Notes: generated by a model not told the origin, from the sequence alone. DNA of 64,000 bases from Blakeslea trispora (GCA_025331445.1 JAIWNE010000053.1:62001-126000), one strand, 5' to 3'. Shown: positions 34,888 to 47,345, counted from the stretch's first letter. Translations and numbers: made by a program.

Positions 34888-37151
34888 AAAAAAAAGCTAT
34901 TCTCTCAACTTGTATTTTGCTTTCACCCACAGTTTACTAAAAGCCCGTCAACTTTTTTTTTCTTGTGTTGGCAGTTAGGCCTCAAGCGCTGACTGTCACG
35001 ATGGTTGTGCTAGTAAGCATGATTGAAAAAGTAGTACCTCCAATACGGGTACAATCGCCCGCAAAGGATGGATGATACCCTTTACCTTTTTACTCTAATA
35101 CAAACTACTAATTTTACATCAATTTGAATAAAATAAGTCCTTTTTGTCTCTGTCTCACGATAACCTTAGTTTTCATCTTTTTCTTTAAAAACTAATAATA
35201 TAGTCAAGAAAGCAAACAGACAGGAACATTTTGCTAAATCAATCAATAGTTTACATTTTGAAAACCACAACAAACTCTGTCATAATTAATTTATTGATGA
35301 TCTTGATATGTCATCTCTAGAGAGATGCAAAATGATTTTTGAACCAAGTGATATGAGGAACACTAACTATGATTGTGAACAAAATCCAGAGCTCAATCAT
35401 AGAAATAGGAATCGAAACGAAGAACGACTTTTGATAACCTGATTAGCAGTGACGAGAAATCAAGTGATCTGTGTGAAAGAATTGACCGTGTTGCGCTCTG
35501 AAAATTATGAAAAAGAGTTATACAGAGAGTACCTTGTCATTTTAAAGTACAACTATAAGGACAGATTATTTTATGACTTGAAAAACAAAAGAATTGGACT
35601 GCCAGATATACCTCACCGATGATGACTTACTGCAAAGGAACAAGAGATCATTGGTATTCCAAGAAATTTCACAAAAAGTGTGTTGTCGCTTTGCAAGAGG
35701 CTGATTTCCGTGAAATTGAAACAGACTACGTGAAGCTTGGCTGATAGATAGAGTTGAAGGTTTGCCTGTCTGCAACACTAATGATTTTGGCGATGGTAGC
35801 TCTCAACTAATTAGTAGTTCTATGCCGTACTCCGAGTTACATCTGCCTAAAGCATTTGAATTCAAATCTCCCCTCCAGAAAGACCAGCCAAATCTCAAAG
35901 GGACAATTATTGAGAGCAGAAATCAGAAGCCGAAAAGGCTACTCTGTGAAATTCATGAAAGTATAAGCGTCACTGATGTACTAGAGACATACAATCTTAA
36001 ATACGATGTTTACTGCGACTTCAGAGCGGGAACCTATGCCATCTATGGTGATGAAAATCTGCTTGTTCAAGTTAAAGAAACAATACTAAATGTATTCAGC
36101 AGACGCATATACATAGTAATGCTTTGTAAATGATTGTTGAAAAAGTAATAAGAAAGAAACTATTAAATGTGATGTCGATGTACACAACAACAGTCCAAAC
36201 TGACAAGGTGAAATAACACATACAAAGGCAATCTTCGCAGATTAAAAAAAAACAACTGCATTGGTTGGATGCAAATATATGTAAATGCTTATGGTAGACC
36301 TGTTTCTTTTTTTGTTGCCCTTTGTGGATATTAGCAATAGTTATTACTTGCTTTTTTAACCTGTTTCCCAAAAAACTTGGTGCAAAGCCATTACCGATTC
36401 ATCTCTATAACATCTATGACTTTCATTGGGGGGTGTCCTGAAGTCTTCAAAACTTAAAAGAAAAATTTCCTGCTCCTTCAAAGATATTTATAAAAAATAA
36501 TCAATTATCAAGCAATGAAGATGTAGGCATTATTATCACTATTGGTCAATAACATTATTTCAGTAAGTTCATTATTGAAATCCGTGACAAATACAGTGAA
36601 ATTTAAAGCTTACAATTATCCTGCCTTAGAACATCTCAAACTCAAGAACATACCGAGGCAAGCTGTGACATTTATTCCTCTTCTTAAAGAGTAAAAAGTT
36701 CAGGCTGTACTTGTTCATCTTTGATAAATTGATGTATCAATTGAAGGAAATGGCTCAAGAGCATAAAAAGAGAGCTGTCCTATGCATTCAATACATTGTA
36801 AATTTTGAGTATTTCAAAGAAAATTTTGCAGTTTAAACAGAAAATAAAAGAAGAGAAAAAGCTTTGGGCTGTCTTTCTTTGTTTCAAGAGGTGTATGTTG
36901 TGTCAGTAGTCTGTATGCTCTAGTTCTACAGCAATTGTTTGTCAGAATAAAACCAGCATAGTTTAACTAGAGCAGACTCCACAACAGAATTAAAAAAAAA
37001 AAAGAAGCAACGTCATCCTTTCTTGAAACACAAGTGGATAAGATCAGTATAGGACTGGTTTTATTTGTTCTGGGGTTTAAAGTAATCTGTCTCTCTTTTT
37101 TTTGGATACTTTTGAACCTACACCCTCTCTCCCCCACTCTCTCTTTACATA
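34888..37151. other. Spacer containing a decayed frame
   Basis: After the small membrane protein's 3' UTR the only notable content is the degenerate coding-like stretch at 35281-36133, listed separately. The last 150 bases are pyrimidine-rich and look like the promoter and leader of NDUFA6. Confidence 0.45.
35281..36133 (+). pseudogene. Decayed protein-coding fragment, unrecognised
   Basis: Long coding-like stretches (LDMSSLERCKMIFEPSD, then RSENYEKELYREYLVILKY) are broken by in-frame stops near 35439, 35499 and 35630. Beyond them an open frame at 35762-36133 encodes 123 residues with a foldable-looking end (RLLCEIHESISVTDVLETY). This is the pattern of a fairly recent pseudogene or dead element. 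An alternative is a multi-exon gene whose introns I failed to place. Family unknown. Confidence 0.3.
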
Positions 37152-37582
37152 ATGATTCAACAAGGCATTTTCGGTGTCGCTGAGCACGCTATTACTACTG
37201 CCTCTGCCAAGTCATCCAGCGAAGCCAGTTCTCGTGCATTAGGTCTTTACAGAAAATGGCAAAAATCTGTGCGTAACGAATAATAAAGTCTCCTTTGACA
37301 TGTTCTTACATTCACTTATAGGTTCCTGAAATGATGAAGCTTCACGAAATCAACTTGCCTCCTTCAGCTATTCGTGCAAAGATCCGTGAAGAATTCGAAA
37401 AGCATCGTCATGTCGAACAACTCGAAGTCCGTGATATTTTGTTTGCAAAGGGTCAAATGGAATACCAAGAAGTGATGAATGTTTGGAAGCAAAACAACCA
37501 CATCATGAACTACTTTGCTAAAGACGAAGCACCACCAAAGCCTACCACTTTCTTGGAAAAGTTCTATGAAGGCAGATCATAA
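37152..37582 (+). CDS. NDUFA6: NADH:ubiquinone oxidoreductase subunit NDUFA6 (B14), LYR protein
   Basis: 125-residue accessory subunit of mitochondrial complex I, in two exons (37152-37268, 37322-37582; donor GTGCGT). The LYR motif appears as ALGLYRKW just before the intron; this motif binds the mitochondrial acyl carrier protein at the matrix arm of complex I. The rest matches the B14 pattern: IRAKIREEFEKHRHVEQLEVRDILFAKGQ (read in two parts), MEYQEVMNVWKQ, and a Pro-rich tail with FLEKFYEG. The length is normal for fungal B14. The pyrimidine-rich 5' flank and short spacer fit a strongly expressed housekeeping gene. Confidence 0.92.
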
Positions 37583-38006
37583 TCGAAATAAAGAAAATTG
37601 TTTATTCCATCTAAAAAAAACACACATACACACACAGTCTCTATTGAATACATACAAGACAACATAGCACACACACACTACACACTACACACACACACAC
37701 ACACACTACATACGTAAAAATAAAAGAAAGCATGCAGTCAAACATATACATACACACACTCATGCATCTATGTGGACCATGCCAGAGAACAGAAAATACC
37801 TAGAACACAAAAAAAAAGAAGGAGAATAGAATCAGTTTATTGACCGGTCGAGACTGTTTAGTCCTTTTTGTTTGTTAGAATAGAGGATTAGATGATTAAT
37901 GAGTATTGTATCATTAGCAGTACGCGTGTATATACATATATATATATATGTGTGTGTATGTGTGTATGTGTGTGTGTGTGCGTTTAGATACAATAAAGTG
38001 GATTTC
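37583..38006. repeat. Convergent spacer with CA/GT microsatellites
   Basis: Between the NDUFA6 and F-box stop codons. A (CA)n-rich patch spans about 37610-37712, and a mixed (TA)n(TG)n run spans 37927-37981. Both are non-coding; an AATAAA at 37587-37592 directly follows the NDUFA6 stop. Confidence 0.8.
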
Positions 38007-38958
38007 TTATAGTGCAATTATATCCCAGCCAGCAGTGATTCGATTTAAGCCCTCTAATTGTAAGAGGCTCATTTTCAACTCTTCTTTGGTAAAATAGGAT
38101 TTAAGCTGTTCTTTACTTTGGACTGAAAGCCGTTTCATCCATGGAAAAAGACCAACATCTTTTAATAGTGATCTGAAGAAAGGCAGATCTTGTTGATACA
38201 GTGTTAATTTCAAGTCTTTCAGGTTAGGAAATATATGCTTTAGTTGCCTCCAATAGCTCGAATGGTGCTCTTCTAAGCCATTGATGGCAATGCTCAGATA
38301 ATGTACATTGTGGAATTGATATTGCTGATCGCAGCTAGCTATAAATAGCTCAGCAGGAAAGGAAGGAATGTCTATTGTTTTCAAAGTAAATCGGGATCGT
38401 AATAGAGTAACCGACAAGAATTGGTTTAATACCATGTGGTGCTTAGCTATGGGTATGACATAGTTGTCATCTGCCGGATCATGGATACTCAATTGCTCTA
38501 AATGCTGTTGCGGACAGTCGACTAGGGTTTGGTAGAGCATGTAATGCAAAACAGATGGCATCATGATGACTATTTCATTTATTGTTGAGTGTGTTTGTTG
38601 AGATCTAAGAATGCCAAGGACAGTCGGTAGATGGTGGTAGCTTATAGCTGCTTCTAATCGGTGTGTAGACAATGCCTTGTAGTGGGAGATCTGATTCAAG
38701 CTGTTAGCAAGATAGACACTATCAAATTGTGTGCCTTCTGATAACAAGGTGACTGTATGTTTCCAATTGGTTCTGTCAGCAACAAGAGCCGAGTAAAATT
38801 TGCATGTTCTATCATTCTATAGCATTAGTAAACAGGCTCTTTAAATCAAAAGAAATAAAGAGAACATACTGTGTCAATGGTGCTAGATACAGATGATTTT
38901 CTTCTTTGATAAAATTGAGTATCAATAATTGCAACTCAATAGGAAGTTGAATTATCAT
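38007..38958 (-). CDS. F-box-like / LRR-type protein
   Basis: 296 residues in two exons (38958-38870, 38808-38007). The N-terminus MIIQLPIELQLLILNFI, then LAPLTQTCKFYSALVADRTNWKHTV, has the Leu-Pro start and hydrophobic/Trp spacing of an F-box, which would dock to Skp1 in an SCF ubiquitin ligase. The acceptor GATAG at 38809-38813 was chosen because it alone keeps the frame across the F-box. The remainder has irregular leucine-rich segments (FPNLKDLKLTLYQ, LPFFRSLLKDVG, MSLLQLEGLNRI) similar to the large F-box/LRR families of Mucorales. The substrate is unknown. Confidence 0.75.
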
Positions 38959-40805
38959 TCTCGCTAGCTTCTTAAAACTTATATAACAGTGTAAGAAAAA
39001 AGGGAAGAAGGATCAAAAGGAGAAAATGAGTGCTTAAAGAATATGATTTATCTTATCAGGGAGAACTAAGGGGAAGAAGAATAAAGAAAAGCGACAATAG
39101 CAAGAGATAACAGGGGACATGTAATATGACATTTCAATGCTTAGATTTGTCTCCCATGATATGATTAGTTGAGTATTGTAATTTTAGTCGGAAATTTCAG
39201 CATTCTGGAAAATTCAACTGATCAATAGAAAACAAGAGGAGGTTTGTCTTATGATTCTTGTTGTCTCTTTTTTTTTATTGTTGTTATTGCAGTCCTGCTT
39301 TTTTTTTTATTGCACTCCATTAGTTCTCTTGATGCAGCAGTAGAACATAGAATTAAGGAGATTCATAAAGAATGCTGTAAAGCAAGTGTCTTTAGATTTT
39401 CATTTCAAAGTGCGGTGACCAAGGTGAATGAGACTAGTGCATTTTTAGAGCCAAGATGTAAAGACTAGAATATGTTGTTTCTTTTGATATCAAAAGTGTC
39501 ATTATGAACATAAAAAAGAGAGATAAATTTACACAAGAGAATTATGCACAAGTGCTACGCACACAGATTTTAATCACTTCAAATTTCCGATTTTGAACAA
39601 AACAAGGATTTTTTTTTTTATTTACTAAACATTAGAAAAAAAAAAAAGAGAAAAAGGGCGGCTAACCAATTATTATTATTGTTTACAAAAGAAGAAAAAT
39701 GTGTTGTAGGCTTTATGGGTATGATGCGGAAAGTATCGACATACAAATACATGTGTGTTATATCATCAAAGGCTTGAAGAATGAACCCCTTGCAGTTCAT
39801 TAATGATCTTAATAGAAGAGATTGGTATATTTTACCAAGCAAAGTCATCCAATGATAGCTATAATGCTTTGATGACAATAGTTCAGGTATGGAACTAAAG
39901 CTGTGTATGTTCACTACATTTGAGTCTGAATATCAGCATCGTATTACAAGTGTGCTTTAATGCAAAAAAAAAAGGGTCATAAGGCGCTCAGTAAGAACAG
40001 CTGTGGATAAATAGCGAGGATTGACAGGAAAGATATGGATGTTCTTGTCAGTCCGAGACTACTATGTTGGTACAAGTAAGTTATTTGAAGTATCGCAAAT
40101 CTACCGATGATACAACAACGCCCATTGGTTTCGTTAGAAATAGACAGCCAGTCTCTTAGATTGCAGTGAATATCATAGGAAAAGAAATAAAAGAGTCCAT
40201 GGTGCACTTATTGGAGGTTGCTCCAAATGCAACCAATCCTATGATTGTTCTACAGTAGTCGGTCGGTTTAAGAGATGTTTGATGTAAGAGTATATACCAC
40301 AAGAGTAGCAATCCTTTGACTTATATCACTTCAAGCGCTAAAATGCCATTCAATGTAAGAGTTTACAATATAAGAGTAGCATTTCTCGAAAATATAAACA
40401 CTCTTAAATAAAGAGACTGTTGTATTATAGATATCCAAGGTATTTTACTCTTTTTTTTTTTCATGACTTTAAAAAATAAACCTCTGCTTTATTGTAATAT
40501 AACATAGACGGATGTATGTTGCAATACAATTTATGCAAGATTGAGCTGATTGAACAAAGTCTGATGATGACTCTGACGTGTTTGACAATCATTCGCGATA
40601 GAATTGAAGAATTATAGTATTTTTCTCATCAGTAATACGTCTATTTGACAAAAGTTGTGTTTCAGTTCATGATCAATCCTTTTAGTGATTAAATGTTGCT
40701 TTCTCCATAAAAAAGGCCTATTATTGAGAATAAGGTCAAGGAAATAAGTGATACTAATCACAGTTTCCTTTTTTCTTCTTCTATTCTATTTGATTTCTCT
40801 TGAAA
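38959..40805. other. Gene-poor spacer
   Basis: No supported gene. Frames at 39244-39468 (+), 39618-39914 (-) and 39977-40207 (-) lack recognisable content. A diverged direct repeat occurs at 40283-40311 and 40354-40381 (see findings). Confidence 0.45.
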
Positions 40806-41591
40806 ATGGAAGTATATCCAAGTCTCTCAGACCATGTATTTAATGTTAGGAGTAACCCAAGACCATACATTGTTTTGTTCTTTTTACAAGTAACAGGCTG
40901 GCTGTTTCTTCAACTCGCTTTTCAGTTGTTGATGAACAAGAGAAAGAAGAAAGCTCAGTAAGCATGCATACAGTTAGTCGAGTCTTTGCCTAATGGATCA
41001 AAAAATTTTATTAACAGAAATGTCTTTACTATAATGCAAAGGTGCTCAAACAAACTTGGTTACACTAATCAGTCAGTACCACCATATCAAAAATTGAAGC
41101 TACAAATACAGGGCAATAGCATTAGGACCAAGCTTAAAACTTCAGCCTCTGTTGCTGCCTGTCCGTCAGATGCTATAGCTAAGAAACACGTGTTGTACAG
41201 ACACCAACTAAAGAAAGGAAACCTACAGGATATTCCAATGTATCAAGACAACTATACATTTTCAAGTGTATCCAGAAACAATCTTCTATTTCGTGTCAAA
41301 AGACTTGGGGTTCGACAAAGAGAATTGCTCAAAAGGATCCAGCAATCGCACAAAAATACTTTGCTTCAGAATGTTGATTCTCGAGATATTAGCATTTTAC
41401 AAGCAAGACATGGCTATTCAAGCAAAGCAAAGAGGGCTTCAAGAGCAAATTATAAATCAAAGACAGAGCCTCCAAAGGATCTGCCTAGCATAGGTACTTC
41501 GCCTGTCTTGTCTGAATGGGATCCTTTGTCTCAACTACCTAGTGTACAGCCTTTGTCTGGATTACCTGAAATGCAATCTGGCAATAATTAA
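40806..41591 (+). CDS. Membrane-anchored basic protein, unknown
   Basis: 241 residues in two exons (40806-40957, 41018-41591). The intron starts GTAAGC and ends AACAG; the junction codon is Gln. A single hydrophobic helix lies at about residues 20-43 (PYIVLFFLQVTGWLFLQLAF), followed by KRKKKAQ, suggesting an N-out, C-in anchor. The rest is Ser/Lys/Arg-rich and probably cytosolic or matrix-facing, with one helical stretch (LLFRVKRLGVRQRELLKRIQ). The tail repeats short Pro/Leu motifs (LPSIG, LPSVQPLSGLPE). No family recognised. The in-frame intron supports a genuine gene. Confidence 0.6.
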
Positions 41592-42098
41592 ATTTCTCGA
41601 GACCAAATATCCTTTATTTTTGAAGAATAAAATCAATATTTGCTTTCTTCTCTCTTATTAAGCCTATGACAGATATATTTTTAAGTATCATGATACATAA
41701 AATATCAATTCTTAACGTGCAAGTAGAAATCAGCAGCTGATATCTTGCGTTTTTGCATCATCAACGAAAAAGACATGAATTTGTTTGTCTATTTAAATTT
41801 GTGATGGTCTGTCATGCTTTGTCACACTCTGAATTAGGGGCCATAATGATATTTCAAATCTACTCATCGTGTGAATTTAGAAACTGATTGTCCAATCATA
41901 AAAGTCAGATTGAGATGCAGCAGTCACTGATCTCTCGGGTTGCGAAATTTACATCAATTGAAAATACTAACAAAGCCCATAATTCCTAGCAATATAATAA
42001 TAAAAAAAAAGCTTAATATTCTTGATCTTTTCTTCTTTTCTCCCTTTCTTTCTTTCTTTTGTTTTCTATTTCATTCATAATATACCATCCCGAAAAAT
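41592..42098. other. Spacer upstream of GTP cyclohydrolase I
   Basis: 507 bases. AATAAA signals near 41627 suit the upstream gene. A pyrimidine-rich leader (TTCTTTC runs, 42025-42070) precedes the GTP cyclohydrolase start. No reading frame. Confidence 0.45.
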
Positions 42099-43153
42099 AT
42101 GTCAAACTCTATCAGTGATGAATTAAGTACTCCCAGAGTCGCAACACCTATAGAAAATGATGGCATGAGTTGGCCAAGTAAGTGCGAAAAAAGTGAAGAG
42201 GAAAGAATGACCTCAGTAACATAAGCAAAACTAAGGCTTGGGCGCTCGTGACCGCCGTGACGAGACTCCTGCACAGAGAGAAGAAAGGGAAAAAAAACTG
42301 GCCGAAGCTGTCAAGACTATTTTGACCTGTATTGGTGAAGATTCTGAGAGAGAAGGCTTGTTAAAAACCCCGGAGCGTTATGCAAAGGCCTTGATGTTCT
42401 TTACTCAAGGATACGAGCGAAACATTCACGGTAAGCCAAGCAAGAATGACAGTTTTTGGTTGACTTGAGTCTGATTCACTAGTTTGATAGAGGTGATTAA
42501 CGATGCTGTGTTTGAAGAAGGTAAGGAAATATCGCTTTCTTGACCTGGATCCAAAGTGACCGAGCTTCTTTATAGATCATGATGAAATGGTACTTGTTAA
42601 AGATGTTGATGTATTTTCATTGTGTGAGCATCACATGGTACCTTTCATGGGTAAGATAAGCATTGCTTATATCCCTAATCGTCGAGTGGTTGGTCTTAGC
42701 AAGCTTGCTCGTATTGCCGAAATGTTTGCTAGAAGGTAGAGTTGGCTAAAGAAAGAAAAGAAAAAGAGTGCAGTAGAACTGATGTAACAATCAGATTGCA
42801 AGTCCAGGAACGCATGACAAAACAAATAGCTACTGCATTGATGGAAATCCTTCAACCTCAAGGTGTCGCTGTTGTCATGGAGTGTCAGCACTTGTGCATG
42901 TGCTCAAGGTAAGTCATCTAAAGAGCTCAAATAAGAAGCCATTCAGTTGACAATTGAATTCCCACCCTTGCTTATAGAGGTGTTCAGGTAACACAGACAT
43001 TTTCTCGCTTATTTCTTTTTTTTTTTTTTTTTTTACTAATTGATTATACAACTATAGAAACCTGGTAGCTCCACCATCACAAGTTGTATGTTGGGCGTTT
43101 TCCGAAGTAGTCCACGAACAAGAGAAGAATTCCTTAACCTGATCAAACGATAG
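42099..43153 (+). CDS. FOL2: GTP cyclohydrolase I
   Basis: Homodecameric enzyme converting GTP to 7,8-dihydroneopterin triphosphate, the first step of folate and tetrahydrobiopterin synthesis; cytosolic. 227 residues in seven exons: 42099-42177, 42236-42430, 42491-42520, 42576-42735, 42795-42908, 42978-42987 (10 nt) and 43058-43153. Motifs: [32 protein letters not shown], zinc and catalytic residues in [11 protein letters not shown] and [11 protein letters not shown], then [12 protein letters not shown] and the C-terminal [11 protein letters not shown]. The Arg-Gly-Val-Gln segment after the zinc Cys is encoded by the 10-nt exon. The first 45 residues are a variable extension, as in other fungi. 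Length and motif spacing are normal. Confidence 0.95.
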
Positions 43154-43553
43154 ACGTGGATATTTATGGCCCACTTTGATTAGACAATCTGCACATATCT
43201 TTTATACACTACATTAATTCATGATATAAAACAAAAACATTATATTTTGCATACACAAAGGATATCAGGAGATAAAAAAAAATGAGTTGAGAGTGTGACG
43301 CACAGATCAAGCAACTATTGCTCATCGGATTTTTATTTTTGCGTATTAGAAGTATCAAGACAAAGAAATATGGGTTTGCATTATTGTAACATGTATTTTA
43401 TCTGCCTACTCTCTCTGTAAGTCGATTTTATACGAAAATCTTGGTTCATTTGTTGTGTTTATTTCTGTAGGATTATGTATTCATGTCTTGATTTCGTTTT
43501 CGAAAAGATGAATGTGTGATTTTTGAATAAAGTGTACTATTGGGAATATGATT
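43154..43553. other. Convergent spacer
   Basis: 400 bases between the GTP cyclohydrolase stop and the stop of the minus-strand gene. AT-rich; both 3' UTRs probably lie here. Confidence 0.45.
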
Positions 43554-43937
43554 TCAAGAGAGTTCACCAGATATTACAGCTGCCTTACAGAGATGCAATG
43601 CTGTCATGTAATCGTAGTTGGCTTGTTCAACGTAAGGAATTAGTTGTGCTCGATCAATATGTGACAATATACGATGCAGGTCGTTCAAAACTTTTTCGTT
43701 ATTTTCTTGTTTCAACTAAAAAAAGAAAAAAAGAATGGATTAATATGGCATGTTCACGTTTCGCCTCGACTACTTGTTACCTTTTCTGAGGATTTCAATC
43801 TGTATGATCTTAGAGAGGTCTTGCGTCCCAACGAAGTAAGCAAGCGGCCAGGCGCACTTTTCTTCAATTTTATAGCAGCTGAACCACTGGTTGATTCAGA
43901 AGACGAAACACTACTACTATCTTTAAGTTGATGGACC

Positions 43938-44016
<79 letters not shown>

Positions 44017-45727
44017 TTAAGCAATGAGAAATAGTAGTGCATCAAAACGACTTACGTTTTCCGCAGATGAGGCCGAGCTCAACTGTTGTGGACGACTTGG
44101 CATGTCAATATGCCCGTATGGTACTTTATTGTCATTCATTGGTGCTGCTGTCATATTAGTAGAAAACTGCTGATTTGGCAAAAGGGCGTGGGCTACTGAG
44201 ATGACATCGGTTAACACTTCTTCTTGATTTATAGAGACAGAAGGCGATGCAAAATCAATTGATTTTTTACTTTTGATACTCGGTGTTTTGCGATCTATAA
44301 TCCCACTAGCATTATGATTTCCTTGTGGTATTGTAGATCCAATCAGCCCATCATTAACTGATATTTTCTTTTTTGATGAAAGTGGATGCAAAAGCGTTCG
44401 TTTGATGGTAGGTTGTTTGATTGACTGAACAAGCTTCGAGTTCTCTCTTGTTGGTTGAGTTCTCGTTCGCTTAACCCAATTCTTCATACCACTGTCAGCA
44501 TGAATGCAGTGCTGAAATGCAAGATTATATGCTTTCAACCGATCCTTTGATGATGACATCTTCATTGTATGATACAGAGTAAGAGGATTGTGTGGAGGAC
44601 CATGACGGTAGCTGATAGTGAGGCAATCCTCTAACGGAGGAGGTAGCTCTTCTGTATTTTTAGGTTTAGAAGCTTTCTGCATTGCTCTTATGTTTTTGGC
44701 CTTGATCTCTTGGGTTCTTTGTTCCAATAGATCATATAATCCCTGACTTGTGTTTTTTTTCTCTTCAAAAATGGATTGAAAAGTAACCAGCGAAGTAAGT
44801 AGATCATCGCCTGTACCTTCGTCTTTCCACGAAATCTTATAGTTGTCTTGCAATAGTTCTGATGTAGGTCGACTAAGTTTACAGTCTTCTCCATTGATCT
44901 TGTGTTCATCGGCTTTTTCTACGCGATATATACTGTCTTGGTGAGCATAAACAGGATTGGGCATATGCCTCTCGTAAGATTTTATTGTGGGAGTCTTTCT
45001 TAGTGTGTTTGATCTCTTCACTACTCGAGATTTTTTTTCAACAGAGGAGCCAGCATCCATAGCCTGCGAGGTTTTGAGTTCAGTGTTCTTTCTTTGGTCT
45101 AACATTCCTTCAGCTTGAGCCTGCTTTTCTGCTGATGTTGGTATTGTTTTGGAAGTTACATATGTCTTATTTTTTGTCGAGTCTCCCTCGGAAATGTTTT
45201 TGAGAGGGGTATAGAAGTTATTGCTAGATGCTGCTGTTGTTGCTCTGCCTGTGCCTGCACGTCTCTTCTGTCTTTGGCATTTATAACAGCTACAGTCGTT
45301 GTTGTTTGTACATTCTGTAGACGACTTTTTGCTTTGCATGGAACTGGAAAGAATAGATTGGAGATATGAATCGCTTGTGGTTGCACTAAATAAAAGGAAA
45401 GTTTAATTGTAATTCTAAATAATTGACTTTGCCGCACTTACTCTAAAGGTGCATCCTGTCCAAGTCTCGAAGCAAAATGGTTAGAGTAATGGTCGATTTC
45501 TATTTTCAGCGACTCGTTCTCTGATGAGTTTTGTAGTGCTACTATGAAATGAGTTGAGAATTAGACATATCATACAATGTAGGCTATATTCACTTACAAT
45601 CTACTTTGTTTTCAAACTGCATTTTTTGCACCCAGTCTAATACAATCACTTAAATTCCCCTCCTTTACGTTTTAAGATTGTACATACCTTGATTCATAAC
45701 GCTCAGGTCCGAATTCACAGCAGTCAT
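43554..45727 (-). CDS. Unrecognised 612-residue, mostly disordered protein
   Basis: Six exons fit one frame: 45727-45688, 45648-45598, 45541-45442, 45385-44056, 43936-43781 and 43715-43554. The N-terminus has a helical segment (LDWVQKMQFENKVDLAL) and ESLKIEIDHYSNHF. A Cys-containing motif CSCYKCQRQKRRAG follows at about residue 95. A long Ser/Thr/Lys-rich body contains one denser block, YRHGPPHNPLTLYHTMKM to KAYNLAFQHCIHA. Exon 5 is basic (SAPGRLLTSLGRKTSLRSYRL), and exon 6 ends with a helical tail (LNDLHRILSHIDRAQLIPYVE). The intron before exon 5 ends in (CT)37-AG. I recognise no family. The multi-exon frame and sharp borders support a real gene. The antisense frames at 43523-43931 are shadows. 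Confidence 0.72.
43939..44012. repeat. (GA)37 microsatellite inside an intron
   Basis: 74 bases of pure AG repeat on the plus strand, read as CT on the coding (minus) strand. It directly abuts the splice acceptor at 43937-43938 of the gene at 43554-45727. Confidence 0.95.
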
Positions 45728-47345
45728 TTTAAATATCCTTCGAGACTTATATTTATAAAGGAATGAATAGAAAGAAAGTCTTTAAATGAATGTAGATTAA
45801 ATAAGTATATTAAAATAGAATATCAGAAAAAAAAAGAAAAGAAAAAGGAATAAGAATTGTTAGAATAAGAAAAAAAAAAAGAGTAAAGAAAGTGTCATGG
45901 TCATGTTATTATTAGCATGGAAATTAAGGTAGCACTAACAAGCATAATCATATTACACCCATTTCATTATCTTAAAAAGGCAGTTTTACTTAGTTTGTCT
46001 TACTCTTTTTAAAAAAGAAACTTAGAGCTTAAAACGATTCATCTCTAGTACCAAAATCCAGAACTGCCACCTCCTTATTAACATGTATCTGGCATTCTGA
46101 GCTTAAAGAGGCTATGTATTATTTCGTATGGTTAGATAAGTGTTGTGTCAGCTAAAATTAATAAGCCGAGTTTAATTTCTTTTTAATTTTACTTCACTCA
46201 TTAATCGTTTTGATCTGTAACCAAGAAACAGAAAATCATAACTCCATCACTACTTTTCTTCAAAGTACAGTGCATCTGCTATCAATTCGATTGTTTTTGT
46301 TGAATCTAGCTGCTCACTATTCTTGATCTCTATTTGGTTACAAGAGCACATTTTTTGATGGTAACAGAAAGGGACAAGATGACAACCTAGCCGAACTTTG
46401 AAAGCTTCTTTAAATCTGCACTTATAGCTCAACTACAGGACTAAGTGCTCATCTGCTCAAACCGTTTGATTTGTTGCATATTAATTAGCTTTACGAAGAC
46501 GTACTGTACTTCATTATCTGTATACACAGAAGTTACGCTACTTGATGGAAGAATGTTTCACTTGTAAGTAAGCTTTAGAAAACTTTTGTGTACCTTAAAT
46601 CAGATGGTCATTCTGAACAGAAAGAACTCCATTCTCATCATCATTCAATCAATTGTTTTTTACTTGTGTTTTCTGTAGGTAAGTTAAATTGAGACTTGAA
46701 CAATCTCCAATAAATATGGTTTCATTAGATCAGACGTACAGAAGTTTTTGACTGACAAAAAAAAAAGAGACAATGTCATAGCAGGCTTTTATAATTTTTT
46801 TATTTGAGTCATCTTGTAATTTCATGCTGAGAAAGTCTAGCATGTTTAAGAAAATATAATCACCGTACATCTACTAATAGCAATAAATGTAAAGTACACT
46901 GAAGATGCCAGAATTAGAGAAGTTATTTTTCATCCTACATTTTATTGTTCAAAAATCCTTTATAAAACATAGCTATTTGTGTTTGCTCGGAAAAGAAAGA
47001 CTAGATCTCAGTGTTTAGCTGCATGGTGTGCTTAAATTTCGCGTTGTGATTAATCCTAAATTGGTATGTATTGGCAATGACTAAACAGTCGATTTTTTAA
47101 GAGCTATTGATAATCCATTTAATATTAATATATTTAGCATGCAGTGGTCAATCTTATGATGTTTGGAACAGCATAGAAGTCGGCAGCAAATAAAAGGAAA
47201 GCAATGAGTTCAATTCAAAGGTTGAGCTTATTTCGTGTTAGGTGTGCACAAAGTAGATCCGATTTAAAGATCCGAAAATTCATCAGAATGATGGTGCAAA
47301 CCTACCTTATCTCTAATTTTTTTTCTCTTTTTTGGTTTTACAAAA
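45728..47345. other. Divergent spacer, no gene seen
   Basis: 1.6 kb between divergent genes. AT-rich, with scattered broken frames (46250-46432 minus, 60 codons) and no recognised motif. Both promoters must lie here. Confidence 0.45.

Noticed and set aside
43523..43931. Plus-strand two-exon gene model (88- and 85-codon frames)
   Set aside because: It needs a weak donor and has an in-frame stop near its first exon. The minus-strand model across the same bases has perfect donors and acceptors and joins in frame to a large exon.
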